Origin: Thermoplasmata archaeon
GTDB taxonomy: Archaea; Thermoplasmatota; Thermoplasmata; Lutacidiplasmatales; UBA184
Assembly (NCBI GenBank): GCA_030039865.1
Contig: JASHUS010000016.1
Location: 1 to 9,901, forward strand
Length of the DNA: 9,901 nucleotides
Direction of reading: 5' to 3'
The notes beneath the pieces are model-generated. The model was not told the origin of the DNA. It was given only the letters and a program-made list of their open reading frames with translations, and ran no database searches. Positions 1 to 5,968 of this stretch are shown here, piece by piece; the stretch's first letter is position 1; the number at the start of each line of letters is the position of its first letter. A program made the translations under genes and the position numbers.

Positions 1-567
1 ACCTTCGTCCGGACCGCGAGGTGCAATCTACGTTGCACCTGGTGCGACACCAAGTACTCGTTCGGGCCCGGACGGGAGCGCTCGATCCCGTCCATCGTGC
101 GGGAGGTCGAGCGGAACCGAACGCAGCACGTGTGCCTCACCGGCGGGGAGCCGCTTTTGCAAGGGGATTCGCCGCGACTCCTCCGCGAGCTCTCCGAGCG
201 TGGAATCCAGACCGTCATCGAGACCGGCGGCTCGCTCGACGTCGCCCCGTACCTTCGCATCCCGCGCGTCGTGCTCAGCGTCGACGTGAAGTGCCCCTCC
301 TCGAAGATGGAGAGCCACAACCGCTGGTCGAACCTGCCGCTCCTGCGCACGGGCGACGTGATCAAGTTCGTGATCGGGGACCGGCGCGATTATCTCTACG
401 CCCGGCGCGTGGTGCGCGCGTACGACGGGCCCGCGACGCTCGTGTTCCAGCCGGTCTGGGGCACCGATGCCGGGGCGCTCGCGGACTGGGTCCTGAAGGA
501 CCGGCTCGAGGTCCGGGTGATGCTCCAAGAGCACAAGGTGCTCTGGGGCGACGTCCCCGGCCGCTGA
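1..567 (+). CDS. queE: 7-carboxy-7-deazaguanine synthase (radical SAM), 5'-truncated by window edge
   Basis: The reading frame is open from base 1 to a TGA at 565-567; the N-terminus lies outside the window. The visible 188 residues begin just before a radical-SAM cluster motif, C8-x3-C12-x2-C15 followed by D-T, which should bind the SAM-coordinating [4Fe-4S] cluster. TGGEPLL at about residues 47-53 is the usual SAM-contacting GGE motif. The short length, the W between the second and third Cys, and later stretches such as SVDVKCPSSKM and FQPVWGT fit QueE. By family knowledge QueE converts 6-carboxytetrahydropterin to 7-carboxy-7-deazaguanine, the precursor of preQ0; in archaea this leads to archaeosine in tRNA. 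The gene ends 57 nt before egsA on the same strand, and a TATA-like box in that gap suggests egsA has its own promoter. Another radical-SAM activase is possible but less likely, since the C-terminal part also fits QueE. Confidence 0.85.
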   Translation, partial: TFVRTARCNLRCTWCDTKYSFGPGRERSIPSIVREVERNRTQHVCLTGGEPLLQGDSPRLLRELSERGIQTVIETGGSLDVAPYLRIPRVVLSVDVKCPSSKMESHNRWSNLPLLRTGDVIKFVIGDRRDYLYARRVVRAYDGPATLVFQPVWGTDAGALADWVLKDRLEVRVMLQEHKVLWGDVPGR

Positions 568-586
568 CGGCGGCGCGGCGCCGGAA

Positions 587-598
587 GGCTAAAGAAGG
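587..598 (+). promoter_or_regulatory. TATA-like box upstream of egsA
   Basis: CTAAAGAA (589-596) is an AT-rich patch in otherwise GC-rich DNA. Its centre is about 32 nt before the egsA ATG, and no Shine-Dalgarno sequence precedes that ATG. By the usual archaeal TATA-to-start spacing, transcription would begin within about ten nt of the ATG, giving a leaderless or short-leader mRNA. This is inferred from position and composition; the match to the archaeal TATA consensus is weak. Confidence 0.4.
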
Positions 599-624
599 CA
601 GGCCCGCGTCCGAGCGTCCGGACC

Positions 625-1737
625 ATGGCGGGGCGCGACGAGCCGGCGCGGGCGACGCTCGTCTCCCCCGAGGCGATGTTCGGCAAGGCCCGCGGGATGG
701 TCTTCCCGAGGGTCGTCCTCGTCGGCCACGGCGTGCTCGACGACCTCGCGGTCACCTGTCGAACGTTCGGCTTTGCCGACACGGGCGCTGTCATCACCGG
801 CCCGCGGACCGCCGAGCTCGCGGGCAATCGGGCGACCGAGATCCTTCGTGGCGAGGGCTACGCGATGTCGACGATCATCGCGAACGACGCGACGGAGGAG
901 GAGGTCGCGCGCGTCGAAGAGGAGGTCCGGGCGAAGGAGGCTCGCTTCCTGATCGGGGTCGGCGGTGGCAGCAAGATCGACATCGCCAAGCTCGTCGCCG
1001 CCCGTTCGCACGTTCCCTTCGTCAGCCTGCCGACCTCGGCCGCGCACGACGGCATCTCCTCGCCTCGGGCGAGCCTTCACGGCGCGCACAGCCGCGTCAG
1101 CATCGAGGGCGCCGTGCCGATCGGTGTCATCGCCGACACCCAGCTGATCGTCCAGGCGCCGTTCCGGCTGCTCGCCTCGGGCTGCGCGGACGTGATCTCG
1201 AATCTGACCGCGATCCTCGACTGGCGGCTCGCCGTGCGGCTGCGCGGCGAGGAGTACTCGAGCACCGCGGCGACGCTCTCCGAGTACGCGGCGCAGGAGA
1301 TCATGGACCGGGCCGAGTCGATCAAACCGAACCTCGAGGAGTCGGTGTGGATCGCGATCCGCCCGATCCTGGTGGCCGGGATCTCGATGAGCGTCGCGGG
1401 CTCGTCCCGCCCCTGCTCGGGCAGCGAGCACCTGTTCAGTCACGCCCTCGACCGGATCGCTTCCCGGCCGAGCCTGCACGGCGAACAGTGCGGCGTCGGC
1501 GCTATCATGATGATGTACCTGCACGGCGGCGACTGGCGGCGGCTCAAGAGCGCGCTCATGACGATCGGAGCGCCGACCACGGCCCGGGAGCTCGGTGTGT
1601 CGAGCGACGAGGTCGTGCAGGCGTTGATGATGGCGCACTCGGTACGTCCCGAGCGCTACACGATCCTCGGCGACAATGGCCTGACGCGCGAAGCCGCCGA
1701 GCGGCTCGCCGCGACGACCGGCGTGGTGGAGACGTAG
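625..1737 (+). CDS. egsA: sn-glycerol-1-phosphate dehydrogenase (NAD(P)+)
   Basis: The 370-residue protein fits the archaeal glycerol-1-phosphate dehydrogenase family of the iron-containing alcohol dehydrogenase superfamily. It reduces dihydroxyacetone phosphate to sn-glycerol-1-phosphate, the backbone of archaeal ether lipids, in the cytosol. GVGGGSKIDIAK (about 111-122) is the dinucleotide-binding glycine loop with D119 and K122. D142 in SAAHDG, H269 in GSEHLFSHA and H285 in LHGEQCG match the expected metal ligands. The ATG at 625 lacks a Shine-Dalgarno sequence but sits about 32 nt after a TATA-like box. An in-frame ATG at 676 (M18), with a weak GAGG before it, would remove a poorly conserved-looking extension and is the main alternative start. 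The stop TAG directly abuts the ATG of the UPF0179 gene, so the two are probably co-transcribed. The product strongly suggests an archaeal host. Confidence 0.93.
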   Translation: MAGRDEPARATLVSPEAMFGKARGMVFPRVVLVGHGVLDDLAVTCRTFGFADTGAVITGPRTAELAGNRATEILRGEGYAMSTIIANDATEEEVARVEEEVRAKEARFLIGVGGGSKIDIAKLVAARSHVPFVSLPTSAAHDGISSPRASLHGAHSRVSIEGAVPIGVIADTQLIVQAPFRLLASGCADVISNLTAILDWRLAVRLRGEEYSSTAATLSEYAAQEIMDRAESIKPNLEESVWIAIRPILVAGISMSVAGSSRPCSGSEHLFSHALDRIASRPSLHGEQCGVGAIMMMYLHGGDWRRLKSALMTIGAPTTARELGVSSDEVVQALMMAHSVRPERYTILGDNGLTREAAERLAATTGVVET

Positions 1738-2166
1738 ATGGCCGACATCACGTTGCTCGCGACCGGCGAATCTCGCGAGGGCTACGAATTCATCTACCAG
1801 GGCGGGGGGCCGGTCTGCCGGACCTGCCCGTACCGCCACGCGTGCCTCACGCTGGACCCCGGCCGCCGCTACGTCGTGACGAAGGTTCGCTCGATCACCC
1901 ACCCCTGCGCCCTCCAGGAGACCGAGGCGCACGTGGTCGAGGTGGCGCCGGTCGCGCGCGAGCTCGTGCTCGACGCCGCGAGCGCCATCGCCGGCAGCTC
2001 GGTCGAGGCCGGCCGGTACCCGTGCCGACGCCTCGACTGCCCCACGTGGTGGGCGTGCGCGGGCCCGAGCCTGCCCGCGAAGCAGAAGTACCGGATCGAG
2101 AGCGTCGAGCCCGGCCCAGTCGAGTGCCGGATCGGACGCACCCTCAAGCGCGTCCGGGCGGTCTAG
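1738..2166 (+). CDS. UPF0179 family Cys-rich protein
   Basis: The protein has 142 residues and resembles the archaeal UPF0179 family, whose function is not established. It has eight cysteines: C27-x2-C30-x5-C36, C57, C96-x4-C101-x5-C107 and C130. The two triplets in similar spacing suggest a bound metal or Fe-S cluster, but this is inference. No signal peptide or membrane segment is visible, so it is probably cytosolic. The ATG follows the egsA stop with no gap, so translation is probably coupled and the start is well fixed. The C-terminus is basic (TLKRVRAV). The gene ends 9 nt before tRNA-Pro, with no promoter visible between them. Confidence 0.8.
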   Translation: MADITLLATGESREGYEFIYQGGGPVCRTCPYRHACLTLDPGRRYVVTKVRSITHPCALQETEAHVVEVAPVARELVLDAASAIAGSSVEAGRYPCRRLDCPTWWACAGPSLPAKQKYRIESVEPGPVECRIGRTLKRVRAV

Positions 2167-2175
2167 GGCCGATGC

Positions 2176-2284
2176 GGGGCTGTGGGGTAGCTACGGGAAC
2201 GAGGACGAACCCTCCTCCCGCTCTACTGGTCCATCCTTCGGGCTTTGGGAGCCCGGGACCCCGATTCAAATTCGGGCAGCCCCA
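2176..2284 (+). tRNA. tRNA-Pro (anticodon UGG) with a D-loop intron
   Basis: All arms can be folded by hand. The acceptor stem GGGGCTG (2176-2182) pairs with CAGCCCC (2277-2283), with discriminator A2284. The anticodon stem CGGGC/GCCCG (2239-2243/2251-2255) encloses the loop TTTGGGA, with anticodon TGG at 2246-2248. The T stem CCCGA/TCGGG (2260-2264/2272-2276) encloses TTCAAAT. G10-G12 pair with 2235-2237. The D-loop is intact only if 2193-2226 is removed: A14 G15 C16 T17, then T G18 G19 T C C A21. The mature tRNA would be 75 nt, with exons at 2176-2192 and 2227-2284. CCA is not encoded. UGG reads proline codons ending in A, and others by wobble. The gene lies 9 nt after the UPF0179 stop with no TATA-like box of its own, so it may be cut from a longer transcript. 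Confidence 0.9.
2193..2226 (+). other. Predicted 34-nt intron in tRNA-Pro, between positions 17 and 17a
   Basis: Removing this stretch restores a normal D-loop (AGCT+TGGTCCA). CGGGA (2194-2198) pairs with TCCCG (2216-2220) to form the intron helix. With that helix, the junctions fall in two 3-nt bulges, CTA (2191-2193) and ACT (2225-2227), each cut after its second base. Between them 2187-2190 faces 2221-2224 as an imperfect 4-bp helix with one mismatch and one G-U. That resembles a relaxed archaeal bulge-helix-bulge splice motif. A competing perfect pairing, GTAG (2187-2190) with CTAC (2223-2226), and a CTAC repeat at both ends (2191-2194 and 2223-2226) leave the exact boundaries open by a few nt. 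Confidence 0.7.
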
Positions 2285-2309
2285 CTCGGTGAAGTCCGCA
2301 CCGACTGGG

Positions 2310-3383
2310 TCATAGCAAGATCCGCGCCGCGTCCCCCACGACGATCTGCGCCTCGCTCTCCGAGGGCCGCGTCGCACGCACGGTCACGTCCCGTCCGACG
2401 ATCGAGTCCACGAGGCGCACCGGTCCCTCGATCCGGACCCGGTCGAGCAGGATGGAGCGACGCACCGAGCACCCGGTAAGGACGGCGCCCGAGCCGATCG
2501 CCGTCCCCGGTCCGATCCGAGTTCCCGGTCCGACCCGGACATCCTCGCCCAAGATCGCGGGACCTTCGATCTCGGCCCCGGCATCCACCACGGTCCCTCG
2601 TCCGAGGCCGACATGCCCCGTGACCCGCGCGCCGGGCCGGATCTCACCGTGGACCGGGAGTTCGCCGGGCGTGAGGGTGGCCAGCACCCGATCGTTCGCC
2701 TCCACGAGATCGGCCGGGAGACCGGTGTCCTTCCACCATCCCTCCACTCGCTCGACCCGGACCCGGCGGCCGGCCCGGATCAGCCCCGCGATCGCCTCCG
2801 TGATCTCGAGCTCTCCGCGCGCGGATGGCCGGAGGTGATCGATGACCTCGAAGACGGAGGGGGTGAACAGGTAGACGCCCACCAGCGCGAGGTTGCTCTT
2901 CGGATGCGCCGGCTTTTCCTCGATCGAGACGATCCGGTCGCCGTCGAGCTCGACGACCCCGTAGTGCCGGGGCTCGGGCACGGGCGTGGCGCCGATCACC
3001 GCGTCGGGGTGCTCGGTTTCGAAGGTTCGTACGAACGGCCGAACGCCGGCCTGAAGAAGATTGTCACCGAGGTACATCACGAAGGGACTGTCGGCGAGGA
3101 ACTCGCGCGCGCATTGGACCGCGTGCGCGAGCCCCTTCGGCTCACCTTGATGGATGTACGTCATGCGCAGACCGAACGACGATCCGTCGCCCACGACCTC
3201 CTGGATGCCCTCGCGGACGGGTCCGAGGACGATCGCCACGTCACGGATGCCGGCATCGCGCAGATGACCCAACCCGTAGAGCAGGATCGGCTTGTTCGCG
3301 ACCGGTATCATGTGCTTGTTGCCGGTGAAGGTCAGGGGGCGGAGCCGCGTCCCGTAGCCCCCCGCGAGCAACAGTCCCTTCAT
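2310..3383 (-). CDS. rmlA: Glucose-1-phosphate thymidylyltransferase, long form with C-terminal hexapeptide repeats
   Basis: This enzyme joins dTTP and glucose-1-phosphate to dTDP-glucose, the first step of dTDP-L-rhamnose synthesis. The 357-residue protein starts with the nucleotidyltransferase signature LLLAGGYGTRLRPLT (4-18), followed by PVANKPILLY (27-36), EPKGLAHAV (81-89) and the metal-site motif LGDN (105-108). After about residue 245 comes a left-handed beta-helix of repeated Gly/Ile/Val hexapeptides (for example GPGTRIGPGTAIGSGAV). That marks the long type seen in archaea and actinobacteria rather than the roughly 290-residue enterobacterial RmlA. The frame stays open further upstream, but the ATG at 3383 begins the conserved MKGLLLAGG, overlaps the rmlD stop as ATGA and follows a GAGGG. 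It is the last gene of the rmlBCDA run and converges on tRNA-Pro. A UTP-using enzyme is possible from sequence alone; the rml neighbours favour dTTP. Confidence 0.92.
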   Translation of the reverse strand: MKGLLLAGGYGTRLRPLTFTGNKHMIPVANKPILLYGLGHLRDAGIRDVAIVLGPVREGIQEVVGDGSSFGLRMTYIHQGEPKGLAHAVQCAREFLADSPFVMYLGDNLLQAGVRPFVRTFETEHPDAVIGATPVPEPRHYGVVELDGDRIVSIEEKPAHPKSNLALVGVYLFTPSVFEVIDHLRPSARGELEITEAIAGLIRAGRRVRVERVEGWWKDTGLPADLVEANDRVLATLTPGELPVHGEIRPGARVTGHVGLGRGTVVDAGAEIEGPAILGEDVRVGPGTRIGPGTAIGSGAVLTGCSVRRSILLDRVRIEGPVRLVDSIVGRDVTVRATRPSESEAQIVVGDAARILL

Positions 3384-4315
3384 CGAAAGCCCTCTTCTGC
3401 GCGCACGAGTGACTCGATTCCCTCGCGCCAGGACGTCAGCGGGAAGCCGAGGCTGGCGGCCCGTCCGGTGCTCAGCCCGCCGAGGCGGGGTCGCGGCGCA
3501 CGCCGCGGGTCGCGCGGGGACCCCGCGAGCGAACCGCGCGCGAGCGTGACCGGCCGGGATTCGATCCGCCCGATCAGCTCGGTCGCGAACTCGTAGGGGC
3601 TCGTCAATCCCGGCGACGCGACGTGGACGACACCCGCCGGGCGGCGTGCGAGGAGCCCGGCGAGCGCGGCCGAGACGTCCGGGACCCACGTCGGGGAGAT
3701 CTGCTGATCCACGTACAGCGGAGGGAGCGTGCCCCCGCGATAGCTGCGCACGATGCGACGGGCAAAATCGACCTTCCCGGGGAACGACGCCCGGAACGGG
3801 TAGGAGATCCGCAGGACGGCGGCGGTGGGATCGGCGGCGACCACGCGGCGCTCTCCTTCGCTCTTCGTCCAGCCGTACCAGCTCAGTCGCTCGGAGAACG
3901 GCGCCCGGGGCGCCGACTCGTCGTACGGGCCCTCGGACCCATCGAAGACGAAGTCGGTGGATACGTGCACCAGATACTTTCCGGAGGACCGGGCGCCCTC
4001 GGCGATCGCGCCCGCGGCGAGGGCATTGACCGACCAGGCGGACCCGCTCGGGGCGGTCGACTCGACGGGGCGCTCCTGCTCGACGGCGTCCACGTCGGTC
4101 ATCGCGGCGAAATTGACGATCGTCGTCTCGGGAGATCGTGCCGTCAGCTCCCGGGTTCTCGCCGCGTCGCGGAGGTCGATCGGGTCGAATCGATCAACCT
4201 TGAGTCCCGTCGCACGGGGATCGGTTATCCCGGCGGCCGCACAGCGGTTTGCAGCGATCTCGATGAAGTGCGATCCGACCATCGAAGCCGCGCCGAACAC
4301 GAGAACGTCCGCCAC
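3380..4315 (-). CDS. rmlD: dTDP-4-dehydrorhamnose reductase
   Basis: This is a 311-residue extended short-chain dehydrogenase. The N-terminal VLVFGAASMVGSH (4-16) is the Rossmann glycine motif in the loose form typical of RmlD. NFAAMTDVDAVE (68-79) matches the RmlD-type NAAAYTxVDxAE region. STDFVFDG (119-126) and Y147-x3-K151 supply the catalytic Thr, Tyr and Lys. The enzyme reduces dTDP-4-dehydro-L-rhamnose to dTDP-L-rhamnose using NAD(P)H. The start is GTG at 4315, 9 nt after the rmlC stop; no ATG is better placed. The stop overlaps the rmlA ATG by 4 nt. About residues 260-285 are unusually rich in Arg and Pro, probably a variable loop. Its place between rmlC and rmlA makes the assignment firmer than sequence alone. 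Confidence 0.88.
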   Translation of the reverse strand: MADVLVFGAASMVGSHFIEIAANRCAAAGITDPRATGLKVDRFDPIDLRDAARTRELTARSPETTIVNFAAMTDVDAVEQERPVESTAPSGSAWSVNALAAGAIAEGARSSGKYLVHVSTDFVFDGSEGPYDESAPRAPFSERLSWYGWTKSEGERRVVAADPTAAVLRISYPFRASFPGKVDFARRIVRSYRGGTLPPLYVDQQISPTWVPDVSAALAGLLARRPAGVVHVASPGLTSPYEFATELIGRIESRPVTLARGSLAGSPRDPRRAPRPRLGGLSTGRAASLGFPLTSWREGIESLVRAEEGFR

Positions 4316-4323
4316 TGCGGCAC

Positions 4324-4914
4324 CTAGCGGGGAGCGTCGGAGCGGGCGACGAGATCCCAGGAGAACGGTCGGCCCAGCGCGGGGACGGGGAGCTCGCTGA
4401 ACGTGACTCGACCCTCGTCCCGAGGATCGTAGAGTTCCGTGGGGAAGTTCTGGAGCACGAACGGAGCGCGGGAGATGTTACCGATGCAGTGGAGCACACC
4501 CGGCGGGATCGGTACGAGGTAACGTCCGGATTCGGTGGATCCGGGGGCGGTGCCTGAGACCGAGTCCGACGATCCGACCATCCGTACGACCGCGAGCTGG
4601 TCCCGGGTCGGCGAGTCGGGGCGCCGGTCGAGCAGCGCCAGGATCATCTCGCCCAGCACCACGACGAACCGGTCCGACTGGATTCGGTGGACGTGCCACC
4701 GATCGATGTCCCGGTATTGGCCGGCCCGGGTGAGCGACGTGTACGACATCCGGAAGGCGACGCCGGTGTCGAGCGGGTCGTCGGAGCGCAACGTCTCGAC
4801 GAGGAACCCGCGGGCATCCTCGTGGAAGACCCGGGGGATCGGGCGGATCCCGTGCAGGGCGATCTCGGCCGGCGAGATCGGGACGATCGGTCCGCCGAGC
4901 GGGGGGACGCTCAT
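4324..4914 (-). CDS. rmlC: RmlC-like cupin, probable dTDP-4-dehydrorhamnose 3,5-epimerase
   Basis: This 196-residue cupin-type protein sits where the epimerase is expected, between rmlB and rmlD. Features shared with RmlC are F30-H-E-D-A-R-G-F-L-V-E (about 30-40), the strand-loop VPIPPGVLHCIGN and a C-terminal FPTELYDPRDEGR stretch resembling the YxPxxExG region. Unusually, the GLHxQ motif that carries the catalytic His is replaced by W73-H74-V75-H76-R-I-Q79-S-D81-R82. H74 or H76 may be the base. It probably epimerises C3 and C5 of dTDP-4-dehydro-6-deoxyglucose, but another deoxysugar isomerase is possible. The ATG at 4914 is chosen because it overlaps the rmlB stop as ATGA and follows GAGG; the frame continues 14 codons upstream into rmlB. 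Confidence 0.72.
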   Translation of the reverse strand: MSVPPLGGPIVPISPAEIALHGIRPIPRVFHEDARGFLVETLRSDDPLDTGVAFRMSYTSLTRAGQYRDIDRWHVHRIQSDRFVVVLGEMILALLDRRPDSPTRDQLAVVRMVGSSDSVSGTAPGSTESGRYLVPIPPGVLHCIGNISRAPFVLQNFPTELYDPRDEGRVTFSELPVPALGRPFSWDLVARSDAPR

Positions 4915-5903
4915 CGAGCCTCGGAACGCGCCACGGGCGCCAACAGGGGGGCCCACCAGCTCTCATGACCGGAATACCAATCGATCGTCCGACGCAAGCC
5001 GTCGTCAAAGGAGACCGCGGGCGTCCAGCCGAGCTCCTCGCGCAGCCGACGCGAGTCGAGCGCGTAGCGCCGGTCGTGTCCCTGGCGGTCCGCGACCCAG
5101 TCGATGGCGTCCTCGCCCCGGTGCGAGAGCCGGAGGATCCGACGTACCACCTCGAGGTTCGAGAGCTCGTTCTCCGCCGAGACGAGATACGTGGCCCCGG
5201 GGCGACCGGTCCGCGCGATGCGGTCGATAGCCGCGCAGTGGTCGAGCACGTAGATCCAATCGCGGACGTTGCGTCCGTCCCCGTAGAGCGGGACCTTGCC
5301 GCCGTGGAGCAGCCGCGTGATCGCGAGGGGGATCAACTTCTCCGGGAACTGGAACGGCCCGAAGTTGTTTCCGGAGTTCGACACGGTGGTGGCGAGTCCG
5401 TACGTCTCGTGCCAGGCGCGGACGAGGTGATCGGACCCGGCCTTGCTCGCGGAATACGGCCCCCGCGGCGCGTACGGCGTCGACTCGGAGAATCGTCCGG
5501 GGTCGTCGAGGGCGAGCGATCCGTAGACCTCGTCGGTCGACACATGGTGGAACCTCGGGACGTCGGCCCGGCGGCACGCCTCCAGGAGCACCGCCGTCCC
5601 GAGAACGTTCGTCTCGACGAACGGGAGCGGGGCTCCGATCGCGCGGTCGTTGTGGGACTCCGCCGCGAGGTGGAGGACCAGATCCGCGCCGCGCACGGCG
5701 GACGCCATGGCCGCCGCATCGTTGATCGACACGTGCCGGAATTCGTAGCGCGGCTTCCCTTCGAGGTCCGCGAGCGACTCCTTGCGACCGGCGTACGTGA
5801 GCGCGTCCACCACGGTGACGGAGTCTTCGGGGTGCTGAGCGGACCAGTAGTGGACGAGATTCGATCCGATGAACCCCGCGCCCCCGGTCACCACGACGCG
5901 CAT
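4911..5903 (-). CDS. rmlB: dTDP-glucose 4,6-dehydratase
   Basis: The 330-residue extended SDR protein converts dTDP-glucose to dTDP-4-dehydro-6-deoxyglucose with bound NAD+. Clear RmlB marks are TGGAGFIGSN (6-15), D33-ALTYAG (33-39), HLAAESHNDRAI (78-89, where the family usually has HVDRSI), STDEVYG (122-128) with catalytic T123-D124-E125, and Y150-x3-K154. SNSGNNFGPFQFPEKLIPLAI matches the family's conserved substrate-binding stretch. Length is normal. The ATG at 5903 begins directly with MRVVVTGG, has no Shine-Dalgarno sequence and lies about 32 nt after a TATA-like box, so it probably heads the operon with a very short leader. The stop overlaps the rmlC ATG. Confidence 0.95.
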   Translation of the reverse strand: MRVVVTGGAGFIGSNLVHYWSAQHPEDSVTVVDALTYAGRKESLADLEGKPRYEFRHVSINDAAAMASAVRGADLVLHLAAESHNDRAIGAPLPFVETNVLGTAVLLEACRRADVPRFHHVSTDEVYGSLALDDPGRFSESTPYAPRGPYSASKAGSDHLVRAWHETYGLATTVSNSGNNFGPFQFPEKLIPLAITRLLHGGKVPLYGDGRNVRDWIYVLDHCAAIDRIARTGRPGATYLVSAENELSNLEVVRRILRLSHRGEDAIDWVADRQGHDRRYALDSRRLREELGWTPAVSFDDGLRRTIDWYSGHESWWAPLLAPVARSEAR

Positions 5904-5930
5904 GCGGTCCCGCGACAGCCTCGGCGCCCT

Positions 5931-5940
5931 GATAATTTGA
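5931..5940 (-). promoter_or_regulatory. TATA-like box for the rmlBCDA operon
   Basis: On the minus strand this reads TCAAATTATC, the most AT-rich ten bases in the 65-nt gap between the GT4 stop and the rmlB ATG. Its centre is about 32 nt before the ATG. No Shine-Dalgarno sequence precedes the ATG, so the mRNA is likely leaderless or nearly so. The rml genes can therefore be transcribed independently of the upstream glycosyltransferase, although read-through from it remains possible. Confidence 0.55.
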
Positions 5941-5968
5941 CCGTGTCGGTGGGGGAGGACGGGCCGCG

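Noticed and set aside
571..583. CGGCG/CGCCG inverted repeat after queE as a terminator
   Set aside because: There is no T-run after it, and such repeats are common in GC-rich DNA. It sits just before the egsA TATA-like box but cannot be called functional.
589..1932. A 447-codon minus-strand frame opposite egsA
   Set aside because: Its translation is low-complexity (Arg, Asp, His, Gly) with no motif, while egsA on the other strand has a full set of family residues.
2167..2309. Reading the extra 34 nt in the tRNA as proof of a tRNA pseudogene
   Set aside because: All stems, the T-loop, the anticodon loop and the D-loop invariants are intact once the insert is removed, and the insert folds like an intron.
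21..2315. A 764-codon plus-strand open frame across the left block
   Set aside because: It is a different frame over queE, egsA and UPF0179, is very rich in Arg/Gly/Pro, matches no family and runs through the tRNA. Long empty frames are expected in DNA this GC-rich.
2310..3689. N-terminal extension of RmlA upstream of 3383
   Set aside because: The added stretch lies in the rmlD coding region, is Arg/Ala-rich and precedes the conserved MKGLLLAGG start.
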